Positions 1-5,928 of a DNA stretch of 15,278 bases are shown piece after piece. The stretch lies in assembly GCA_021162285.1 (NCBI GenBank), contig JAGGYZ010000153.1, positions 1 to 15,278 on the forward strand, in the 5' to 3' direction. Source of the DNA: Candidatus Fermentibacteraceae bacterium. Lineage in GTDB: Bacteria > Fermentibacterota > Fermentibacteria > Fermentibacterales > JCC-6. The first letter of the stretch is position 1; each line of letters begins with the position of its first letter. A program made the translations under genes and the position numbers. Below the pieces are notes generated by a model that was given only the letters and a program-made list of their open reading frames with translations, did no database searches and was not told the origin of the DNA.

Positions 1-6
1 GATAAA

Positions 7-102
7 AGCAACTCGAGTAATAGCGAGAGCGTCCCGAGCGGAAGCACGGATAGCAACTCGAGTAATAGCGAGAGCGTCCCGAGCGGAAGCACGGATAGCA
101 AC
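7..102. repeat. 45-bp tandem repeat, two copies
   Basis: Two identical 45-bp units lie at 7-51 and 52-96, followed by the first six bases of a third (97-102). The unit begins AGCAACTCGAGTAATAGCGA and ends CGGAAGCACGGAT. The length is a multiple of three and five of the six frames are open. Plus frame 1 reads as a Ser-rich 15-residue unit (SNSSNSESVPSGSTD) ending at TGA 109-111. That could be the tail of a protein starting before the window, but open frames on both strands are equally expected of a non-coding repeat. The unit holds small inverted pieces (CTCG/CGAG). The rest of 1-187 shows no gene, tRNA or clear terminator. Confidence 0.85.
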
Positions 103-187
103 GCTATTTGACGATGATTGGCGTGTTTTGCAGCCGTTCGTGTGGTGTCTAATGCCGATGTTGTATTTTCGGTCAGACTCCAAGTGT

Positions 188-883
188 TTACCTGAAAAGA
201 GCCTTGATCCTTCCGAATGTAACTGCGGTAAGCGGCTGACCGGTATCTACCACTTCGAAGTTGTCCATGCTGAACACAGGTTCACTGCTGCCCTCATACC
301 CGGCAATCACTCCTGAAATGCCTGTCAGAAGGCTGTGTTCAGTGTCCTGACATGTTGAATTTACAGAGCCGTTAACGGAGAGTTTGAGCGACACGGTGTC
401 TGTTCCTGTTACTTCAAAGTCAAGATCGTACCAGGTGTTTTCGCTCATGGGGTAGAAGTAATCCTGCGCGAGAATAGTGTACTCTCCAGTGGCGTCAACA
501 TAGGCAATAACTGTGGCACCCACAGGTGGCACTGCCGGGTATATACCAGCAATGTAACACTCGGATGAGAACCCGTTTATCCGGGCCATGAGTGCAAACA
601 TGGCCTGTGATCCGGTAAACTTCACATCGCAGCCGATGGTCCCATTTGACCATACAGCTGAACCCATGCATACATAGCCAGTGAAGTCAGAGCCGTTCCA
701 GACAGTCTCAGCGATGTTGTTTCCGCCTTCGTCTGCTATGATGAAGCTGCCGCTGGAATCGGCAGTGAACCAGTAGGCGGAACTGTCCAGATCGTCTCCA
801 GGTGTGTATGACTCGAAGTTATCGGTGAAGCTTACGGCAAAAAGAATTGCAGGTACGACAAACGGCAAAATTATAAATTTCAT
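188..883 (-). CDS. Secreted LamG/concanavalin-like protein, paralog 1
   Basis: This 231-residue exported protein has an N-terminal signal peptide (a hydrophobic stretch after MKF, ending near residue 18). One beta-rich domain of about 195 residues follows. It begins DNFESYTPGDDL, an opening typical of concanavalin A-like/LamG-type folds that often bind or cleave carbohydrate, and it closes with FSMDNFEVVD. After a short linker the protein ends VTFGRIKALFR, almost the same tail as its neighbour at 974-1672, from which it appears to have arisen by tandem duplication. The ATG start at 883 has a GGGAG ribosome site. A 90-bp gap separates it from the upstream paralog, so the two may be co-transcribed. 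No catalytic residues could be assigned. The fold is inferred from sequence style only, and the substrate is unknown. Confidence 0.8.
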   Translation of the reverse strand: MKFIILPFVVPAILFAVSFTDNFESYTPGDDLDSSAYWFTADSSGSFIIADEGGNNIAETVWNGSDFTGYVCMGSAVWSNGTIGCDVKFTGSQAMFALMARINGFSSECYIAGIYPAVPPVGATVIAYVDATGEYTILAQDYFYPMSENTWYDLDFEVTGTDTVSLKLSVNGSVNSTCQDTEHSLLTGISGVIAGYEGSSEPVFSMDNFEVVDTGQPLTAVTFGRIKALFR

Positions 884-973
884 GATTTACTCCCAGGATT
901 GAATTGTACAGATACAATAACCCTTAATCCAAAGAACTGTGAGCACGGCAAAAGTTCACAGTCTACAGCTGGA

Positions 974-1672
974 TTACCGGAACAGTGCTTTTATTCCGCC
1001 GAAGGTAACCGATGCAAGATCGCTGGCGTTGTCTATAACAGAATAGTTGTCAATACTGAATACCGATGATGAACCGGAGCAGGTGCTTCCCAGTCCTGTA
1101 AGGCCGGCACCGAGGTTGTAGACACTGTCCTGGACAGAAGTACTTTCAGTTCCATTCACCGAGACAGTCAGTTCCACCGGATCGTTTCCGGTGACCTGGA
1201 AAGACAGTGTGTACCAGTCGCCGGCATTAAAAGGATAGTAGTAGTCGCTATCCAGAGTTGTGTAGTTTCCGTTTCCGTCAACATACGCAATGAAAGTAAC
1301 ACCAATGTCTGGCAGAGCGGAATAGATGTACCCGATGTACCCTTCTCCGGTGGAATCGTTTACCCTTGCCAGCAGACCGCAGCTGGCTTCAATATTCGTG
1401 TACTTTACATCGGTTTCCAGAATGCAGTCTGTAACTACCCCTGAGCCCAGACAGGCGTAAGCCAGAGACTGGTAACCGTTCCAGACAGTTTCCACAACCA
1501 TGTTGCCGCCGGTGTCGGTGACGACGAGGTTGCCGCATGAATCCGGTTTACTCCAGAAAGGTGAGCTTTCAAGGTCGTCTCCCGGAGTATAGAAGTCAAA
1601 ATTATCTGAGAAGTTTTCAGCCAGCAGAGGTAGTGCAAGGACTAGAACACAGAGGAGCGGTATAGTTTTCAC
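974..1672 (-). CDS. Secreted LamG/concanavalin-like protein, paralog 2
   Basis: This 232-residue exported protein is collinear along its whole length with the one at 188-883. Shared blocks include YTPGDDL near the N-terminus, ETVWNG, IAYVD, the YYYPF/YFYPM stretch and a closing IDNY/MDNF motif. The start is GTG at 1672-1670, preceded by an AGGGGG ribosome site. A signal peptide covers about residues 1-19. The tail is VTFGGIKALFR; the linker before it differs from the paralog while the tail is kept, which suggests a sorting or anchoring signal. A candidate promoter lies immediately upstream (1712-1740), overlapping the end of the regulator gene. The protein probably works outside the inner membrane as a carbohydrate- or surface-binding protein, but that is inferred from the likely fold, not from a recognised active site. 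Confidence 0.8.
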   Translation of the reverse strand: MKTIPLLCVLVLALPLLAENFSDNFDFYTPGDDLESSPFWSKPDSCGNLVVTDTGGNMVVETVWNGYQSLAYACLGSGVVTDCILETDVKYTNIEASCGLLARVNDSTGEGYIGYIYSALPDIGVTFIAYVDGNGNYTTLDSDYYYPFNAGDWYTLSFQVTGNDPVELTVSVNGTESTSVQDSVYNLGAGLTGLGSTCSGSSSVFSIDNYSVIDNASDLASVTFGGIKALFR

Positions 1673-1695
1673 AATGAACCCCCTTTAAAATAGGT

Positions 1696-1710
1696 AACCT
1701 GGTGCAGGTT
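1696..1710. promoter_or_regulatory. Short perfect inverted repeat near predicted start of transcription
   Basis: AACCTG-GTG-CAGGTT is a perfect 6-bp inverted repeat with a 3-nt loop. It lies between the regulator gene and the gene starting at 1672, at the predicted transcription start of the promoter at 1712-1740. It could be an operator or a weak hairpin. It is not followed directly by a T-run on either strand, so a canonical intrinsic terminator is not well supported. Confidence 0.4.
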
Positions 1711-1711
1711 C

Positions 1712-1740
1712 ATCATATCCTCTTTTTAGTTAAACTGCAA
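1712..1740 (-). promoter_or_regulatory. Candidate sigma-70 promoter for the secreted paralog pair
   Basis: Read on the minus strand, TTGCAG (1740-1735) is followed by a 17-bp spacer and TATGAT (1717-1712). The -10 element matches consensus at five of six positions; the -35 is weak. The predicted start of transcription near 1705 falls about 33 bp before the GTG at 1672. The -35 overlaps the last codons of the regulator gene. Confidence 0.4.
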
Positions 1741-1992
1741 GCTGCTGCTTATCGTGTTTCTGAGGCCTTCGCTCACTGGTTTCATCACACAGGTGGAGAA
1801 GATGAACTCAACGGGGAATTCAAAGAATTCGCTTATTCTGAAGGCGAGATCAAGGCTGGGGTTGTAGTCCTGTCTTTCCAGGTAGCCCACAGTCTGCGGG
1901 TTTACTCCGATCTGATCCGCAAGCTGTTTCCTTGACAGTCCCCGCTCTACTCGCAGACTCTTTATCCTGTTGTACAGCTTTCTTGTTTTCAT
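1726..1992 (-). CDS. Cro/CI (XRE) family transcriptional regulator
   Basis: This 88-residue helix-turn-helix protein acts in the cytoplasm as a DNA-binding regulator. The HTH spans about residues 7-62, with a clear helix-turn-helix core (SRKQLADQIGVNPQTVGYLE) and the PSLDLAFRISEFF helix typical of the small regulators in this family. The start is placed at ATG 1992-1990 because it overlaps the TGA of the upstream membrane-protein gene as ATGA, a translational-coupling arrangement. A longer in-frame reading upstream would run through that gene and lacks family similarity. Small regulators of this type are commonly paired with a small membrane protein carrying a DERE-like motif, as here. The likely target is the palindrome in the shared promoter (2476-2488), giving autoregulation; this is inference. 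Confidence 0.85.
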   Translation of the reverse strand: MKTRKLYNRIKSLRVERGLSRKQLADQIGVNPQTVGYLERQDYNPSLDLAFRISEFFEFPVEFIFSTCVMKPVSEGLRNTISSSLQFN

Positions 1993-2426
1993 TCTGACTG
2001 TTCCTGAATACCGTGCTTCCAGGCTATCATTACACCGGGCAGAACATGGGAAAGGTAGATCAGGCTTGCGACAAGTGGCATGGAAATGGTGAACTGGGGG
2101 CAGATGTTCATCCTTCCTGTGAAGGAAAAAACAAGCATGATTACCAGGCAGATAACGGCGAACCATCCGTAGGATTCGCTCAGTGCCCAGTGAGTAAGGG
2201 CAAGCTCACGCTCATCCAGTTTGTCTGCTTTCGCATGGGTAAGTTTCCATATTCCGGATTTCCGGAAGAGAGGTATGAATGTGACTGCCACTACAACCAG
2301 ACTGGCGATGCCTGCACCGTCGTAGAGGTGTGAAGCCACCCTTCCTCTGAAAACAAAATAGAAAGCAATATTCATGACCAGTAAAGCTGCCAGATTGATA
2401 ACTGTCAGTAACTTCAAGTTCTTCAT
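1989..2426 (-). CDS. Four-helix membrane protein paired with XRE regulator
   Basis: This 145-residue inner-membrane protein has four predicted hydrophobic segments at about residues 5-25, 37-54, 86-102 and 112-136. Between the second and third helices is a charged cytoplasmic-type loop containing DERE (71-74) followed by an aromatic helix (HWALSESYGW). This pattern recalls the small DUF-type membrane proteins found next to Cro/CI regulators (DUF2178/DUF3796-like), although the exact family was not confirmed. The ATG at 2426 has a strong AAAGGAG site with good spacing. Its stop overlaps the start of the regulator, so the two form a bicistronic unit. It may sense a membrane or envelope state and modulate the regulator, but no direct evidence shows this. 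Confidence 0.8.
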   Translation of the reverse strand: MKNLKLLTVINLAALLVMNIAFYFVFRGRVASHLYDGAGIASLVVVAVTFIPLFRKSGIWKLTHAKADKLDERELALTHWALSESYGWFAVICLVIMLVFSFTGRMNICPQFTISMPLVASLIYLSHVLPGVMIAWKHGIQEQSE

Positions 2427-2465
2427 TTTTCGCTCCTTTGCGTGTGTCTCTTACTAAACATTGTA

Positions 2466-2494
2466 AATATACGCAATATGCAGCATATACACAA
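2466..2494 (-). promoter_or_regulatory. Promoter with internal palindromic operator for membrane protein/regulator pair
   Basis: On the minus strand TTGTGT (2494-2489), a 17-bp spacer and TATATT (2471-2466) form a good sigma-70-like promoter about 40 bp before the ATG at 2426. The spacer contains a perfect palindrome, ATATGC-A-GCATAT (2476-2488). A repressor bound there would block polymerase, the usual arrangement for an autoregulated Cro/CI-type gene. The palindrome and spacing are seen directly; binding by the product of 1726-1992 is inferred. Confidence 0.6.
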
Positions 2495-2495
2495 C

Positions 2496-2522
2496 GGTAT
2501 GTATATTATTTATTATGGTATG
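2496..2522. repeat. GGTATG direct repeats spaced 21 bp
   Basis: GGTATG occurs at 2496-2501 and again at 2517-2522, exactly 21 bp (two helical turns) apart, in AT-rich DNA just upstream of the -35 of the promoter at 2466-2494. The spacing suits two protomers of a DNA-binding protein on one face of the helix, but short matches in AT-rich DNA can occur by chance. Confidence 0.3.
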
Positions 2523-2523
2523 C

Positions 2524-3072
2524 TTAAATGTCCTGATCTTCCCTGACACCGGATTGTGTTGAATCGCTGTTCCAGTTAAGAGATACGGATTCAGAGAGTA
2601 TCCACCCCTGGATATCCTGTTCAACGGGGCTGTTGGTCAGATCGACTTTTATCCAGAATGTCTGTAGCTCAGTAACAGCCGCTGCGGAATTGGCAGAGAT
2701 TACTGCAACCGGTGCAAGTGTGGTGTCCCGGTCTGGATAAACAGGGGTATCCGCCGGGGTCATGGCGTAGGTAACGCCGCAGTCAGGTGGCCACACCAGG
2801 GGAAGGGAATCTGCGGATATACCGCTAACAGGCTTAAGCCACCTGTAGCGGAAACTGCATGTGTTGGCTGCCTGAGCCACTCCCGGATCGAACCCCAGCC
2901 ATCCGGAGATTGTTCTTACCTCCAGGTTTACTGTTTCTCCCTCGTCAATTGCAGACCAAACCCCCGAAAGAGAGCATGGTCTGGTATACACAGCCAGGCT
3001 TTCCTCTGCTGTAAGAACAAACGCAGAGGCTGCAGCAAGGTAAAACATCAGCAGAATTCCGGAGTATTTCAT
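2524..3072 (-). CDS. Exported protein with two SH3-like segments
   Basis: This 182-residue protein starts at ATG 3072, behind an AAGGCGGG ribosome site. The longer open frame, reaching 3234, would overlap the divergent gene and hide the signal peptide. Residues 1-22 form a signal peptide (hydrophobic run ending FVLTAEES). Residues about 26-80 resemble a bacterial SH3 domain: LAVYTRP opening, an EGETVNLEVRTISGWLGFDPG core and a closing FRYRWLK. Residues about 106-163 look like a second, more divergent SH3-like unit (TPVYPDRD opening, GWILSESVSL end). Such domains usually bind peptidoglycan or other envelope ligands. Cysteines at 33, 72 and 98 could form a disulfide or, less likely, carry a cofactor. 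The gene is transcribed away from the glycan operon at 3200. The SH3 assignment is tentative and the role is unknown. Confidence 0.75.
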   Translation of the reverse strand: MKYSGILLMFYLAAASAFVLTAEESLAVYTRPCSLSGVWSAIDEGETVNLEVRTISGWLGFDPGVAQAANTCSFRYRWLKPVSGISADSLPLVWPPDCGVTYAMTPADTPVYPDRDTTLAPVAVISANSAAAVTELQTFWIKVDLTNSPVEQDIQGWILSESVSLNWNSDSTQSGVREDQDI

Positions 3073-3135
3073 TTTCCCGCCTTTCCTGTCCTGCACCGTA
3101 ATGTAATATTCTTGAGTACACTTCGTAAACAAGCC

Positions 3136-3164
3136 TTTACCTGAAGTCCAAAATATGTGATTAT
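3136..3164 (+). promoter_or_regulatory. Candidate promoter of the glycan operon
   Basis: In the 127-bp divergent gap 3073-3199, TTTACC (3136-3141), a 17-bp spacer and GATTAT (3159-3164) give a weak sigma-70-like match, four of six at each box. The predicted start near 3171 would leave a 5' leader of about 30 bases before the ATG at 3200. On the opposite strand TTGTTT and TATTAC boxes could serve the gene at 2524-3072. No riboswitch fold is visible in this short leader. Confidence 0.3.
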
Positions 3165-3199
3165 TGCCGGATGGAAAAACACACCCGGATTGAGAGACT

Positions 3200-4612
3200 A
3201 TGAGAATTACACTGGTGTATCCCAGTTTCGGCACAGATCACCATTCTCTGTACTTCCCGTTCGGTCTGGCCTATGTGGCATCTTCGCTGCTTGAGGCAGG
3301 TCATGAAGTTACAGTGGTGGACATGGAGGGTGACCGGCTTTCGGTTAATGAAGCAACAGACCGGATTGAAGCTTCATCTCCGGAAATGGTGGCATTCGGC
3401 GGAATGGTAACCCGATTCCGGTATGTGAAAGAACTTACGAAACTTGTGAGAAGCAGGCTGCCGGGAGTGTTTACAACTGCAGGAAACAGTGGTGTTTCAA
3501 CAGTTCCGGAGGTTTATCTCAAGTCATGCGAACTTGACTGTGTGGTACTGGGAGAAGGCGAGATAACAGCAGTAGAGCTTGCAGAAGCTGTGGAAAAAGG
3601 AACCGACTGGAAACAGGTTTCCGGCCTGGCGTGGCTGGACAGCGAAGGAACTCTTCAGAAGTCACGGCCACGGGAACCGATAGCTGATCTTGACTCACTC
3701 CCCTGGCCGGCGTGGGATCTGTTTCCCATAGAAAACTATGTGTCCAGTATTGACCACAGACAGAAGACAGTCAGGCATCTTGAAACTCTTGCCAGCAGAG
3801 GCTGTCCTTTCAACTGTGTGTACTGCTACAGAATCTACGGCAGGAGTGTAAGAAGGAGATCTCCGGAGGCAATTGTAACAGAGCTGGAAGAACTTGTTAA
3901 AAGGTATGATATACACTACACAGGTTTTCCAGACGATCTTTTTACAAGCGACAGAAAGTTTGTTATGGAGGTCTGCGCATTGATGAAGCAGAAGCTTCCA
4001 GGTATCAAGTGGTCATGTCTGGGCAGGGTGAACACCGTGGACAGAGAGATGCTTGAAACCATGAAAGATGCAGGGTGTGACTGGATCTCGTATGGGATTG
4101 AATCGGGAAGCGACTGGATGCTGGAAAATATGAGGAGAGGAGTTACTGCACAGCAGTGCCTTGATGCCGTTAAACTTACGGAATCGGTGGGAATACATGC
4201 AGAGGGAAGTTTTATCATCGGGATGTTCGGAGAAACCCGTGAAACGGTAAAGCAGACTGTGGAGTTCTGCAAACACGCGGATATTACGGCTCCCATGCTG
4301 TTTGTTACCCCTTATCCCGGAACGGCAATCTACAACACGGCCCTTGAAAAGGGGCTTATCGATGATGTTGAAGAATTTCTCATGAAGATGAACGCAGCAG
4401 ATGAACTGCTGGTCAATCTCACTGATTTTTCAAACAGAGAACTCACAGAACTCCGCGACTGGGCACAGGGTACCATAGGAAGAACCTACCTGCTGAGAAA
4501 ACCATTTACCAGGATACCTTCCCTTTTCTGGAAGCATCTGAAACTTCACGGAGTAAAGGGCTTGTGGCATGATGTCCGTGCTTTCCTCGCCTCTGTGTTT
4601 TCCAGGGGATGA
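3200..4612 (+). CDS. B12-binding-domain radical SAM protein 1
   Basis: This 470-residue protein has an N-terminal Rossmann-type cobalamin-binding domain (about 1-150) and a radical SAM core (about 190-400). The [4Fe-4S] cluster motif is GCPFNCVYC, with Cys202, Cys206 and Cys209. The usual motifs DSLPWPAWDLFP before the core and SYGIESGSDWMLENMRRG and FIIGMFGETRET within it are present. Enzymes of this architecture use S-adenosylmethionine and often methylcobalamin for methyl transfer or rearrangement at unactivated carbons. The B12 domain lacks the common GGPHAT motif and has AGNSGVSTVPE instead, so cobalamin binding is less certain than in the protein at 5925. It is first in the plus-strand operon, with ATG at 3200 and a weak GAGAG site, and its stop overlaps the next gene (ATGA). 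Substrate unknown; probably a sugar or lipid intermediate of the surrounding glycan pathway. Confidence 0.9.
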   Translation: MRITLVYPSFGTDHHSLYFPFGLAYVASSLLEAGHEVTVVDMEGDRLSVNEATDRIEASSPEMVAFGGMVTRFRYVKELTKLVRSRLPGVFTTAGNSGVSTVPEVYLKSCELDCVVLGEGEITAVELAEAVEKGTDWKQVSGLAWLDSEGTLQKSRPREPIADLDSLPWPAWDLFPIENYVSSIDHRQKTVRHLETLASRGCPFNCVYCYRIYGRSVRRRSPEAIVTELEELVKRYDIHYTGFPDDLFTSDRKFVMEVCALMKQKLPGIKWSCLGRVNTVDREMLETMKDAGCDWISYGIESGSDWMLENMRRGVTAQQCLDAVKLTESVGIHAEGSFIIGMFGETRETVKQTVEFCKHADITAPMLFVTPYPGTAIYNTALEKGLIDDVEEFLMKMNAADELLVNLTDFSNRELTELRDWAQGTIGRTYLLRKPFTRIPSLFWKHLKLHGVKGLWHDVRAFLASVFSRG

Positions 4613-5928
4613 TAATGTCAGACAAAGGGTATGTCTGCACTGTAAACAGGTACCTGGCACCTCTGCTTCCCCACACGGTTCTGGTGGTTTTCCTGGCTGT
4701 TATTCTACCCAGAATGCTGCTGTTTTTCTATCTGGGCGGTGAGCTGCCTCTGCCGGCAAGAGACCAGGGGCTTTACATACACACTGCAGGCAGAATTGCT
4801 GAAGGGGAAGGTTTTTCGTTCTCTTCAGATCTGGGACTGCTTAAGAATCTCAGAAACACAGGCGGTAGTCCCCAGAGGTTCTGGACTGAAAACTCCAACT
4901 ATGTGTTCGGTCTTGCACCAGTGGAAACACCCACTGCAGTCATGGAGCCTGGCTATTCCGTTCTGCTCGCTGTGTTCTTTTCCATATTTGGAACGATCAG
5001 TGGTTCTGTATTCACACTGAATATGCTTTTCGCCGCTGGCGGTGCCTTTGCAGTAAGAAAACTGGTAATGGAAGTCTGGGGAGCGGAATCAGGTCTTATG
5101 GCTGCTGTGCTGTGGTCTCTGTACCCGCCTTTTGTTTACTATTCAGCTTATGCGATGACGGAAACTGCCCATATCTCCATGCTGATGATTTCATCCATGC
5201 TCGTACTCTCTTCAGGAAGGGGAAAGGGGAGGGGATTTCTTGCCGGTGTGTCCACAGGTGTGTTTTTTCTGATAAGAGCCACCGCGCTGTTCCTGGTACC
5301 TCTTCAGTTGGTCTATCTCGCCTGGAGAAAAAACTGGAAAGCGCTGTTTTTCCTTGTGGGCGGTTTTGCTGTGGCAGTGTCTCCCTGGGTTGTCAGGAAC
5401 TGGATTTCACTTGGTGAACCGGTGCTTATGCCTACAAAAGGTTCCTTGAATCTATGGATGAGAAACAATCCTGAAGTTCTTGCTCTGGAAGGAATAAATG
5501 TACCTGAAAACCTTCAGGTGAACAACACTTCTCTGCTGGAATATCCCTCAATTGATTCTATTCCCGGGGAGTTGGCCAGAAGCAGGGCTCTGGGTTCTTC
5601 TGCTGCAGGGTACATCCGCAGCAATCCCCGGCTTATGCTGTGGCTGGCCTGGAACAGAGCTGTTAGTTTTCTCTCTCCAGGCGGCAGTACACTGGGCTCA
5701 AAAGGAATGGTTGCTGGTCTGGTTATCTATCCTCTTATGCTGTTCGGAGGAATCGGTTTGTGGCGCGGCAGGTCTCACCCTGAAACGGTATTTCTCTTCA
5801 GCCTTTTTGTTTTGTATCTTCTGATGCATGCACTGGCTCACGGAGGGGTGAGGTACCGGCTGCCTGTGGATGCAGTATTTCTTATCGGAGTTGCTCTTGA
5901 ATCCTGTTGTGGAAAGGGAAAACATTGA
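4609..5928 (+). CDS. GT-C (ArnT/PMT-like) integral membrane glycosyltransferase 1
   Basis: This 439-residue polytopic membrane protein has about nine to eleven hydrophobic segments, the first near residues 22-42. The loop after it holds ARDQGLY (Asp52), in the position of the catalytic aspartate of GT-C enzymes. An internal TE pair (Glu185), an SPWVVRNW motif (259-265) and a late GGVRYRLP motif fit the GT39/GT83-like (ArnT, PMT) family. Such enzymes transfer a sugar from a polyprenyl-phosphate donor to an acceptor on the outer face of the inner membrane. Start choice: ATG 4609 overlaps the previous stop as ATGA, while ATG 4615 lies six bases after AGGGG and is equally likely. Its stop overlaps the TTG start of the next gene. 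A paralog is encoded at 8007. Donor and acceptor sugars cannot be read from the sequence. Confidence 0.85.
   Translation: MIMSDKGYVCTVNRYLAPLLPHTVLVVFLAVILPRMLLFFYLGGELPLPARDQGLYIHTAGRIAEGEGFSFSSDLGLLKNLRNTGGSPQRFWTENSNYVFGLAPVETPTAVMEPGYSVLLAVFFSIFGTISGSVFTLNMLFAAGGAFAVRKLVMEVWGAESGLMAAVLWSLYPPFVYYSAYAMTETAHISMLMISSMLVLSSGRGKGRGFLAGVSTGVFFLIRATALFLVPLQLVYLAWRKNWKALFFLVGGFAVAVSPWVVRNWISLGEPVLMPTKGSLNLWMRNNPEVLALEGINVPENLQVNNTSLLEYPSIDSIPGELARSRALGSSAAGYIRSNPRLMLWLAWNRAVSFLSPGGSTLGSKGMVAGLVIYPLMLFGGIGLWRGRSHPETVFLFSLFVLYLLMHALAHGGVRYRLPVDAVFLIGVALESCCGKGKH

Noticed and set aside
7..102. CRISPR array
   Set aside because: The 45-bp units are directly adjacent and identical, with no variable spacers.
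1696..1730. Intrinsic terminator after the regulator gene
   Set aside because: The 6-bp hairpin is short and is not followed immediately by a T-run on either strand.
1993..2166. Longer version of the Cro/CI regulator starting at 2166
   Set aside because: The extra residues overlap the membrane-protein gene in another frame and do not match the family; ATG 1992 with an ATGA overlap fits better.
3073..3234. Longer start for the exported SH3-like protein
   Set aside because: It would run into the divergent radical SAM gene, and it places the clear signal peptide inside the protein.
3916..4296. Minus-strand open frames inside radical SAM gene 1
   Set aside because: They are shadows of a well-supported gene with no ribosome site or recognisable domain.
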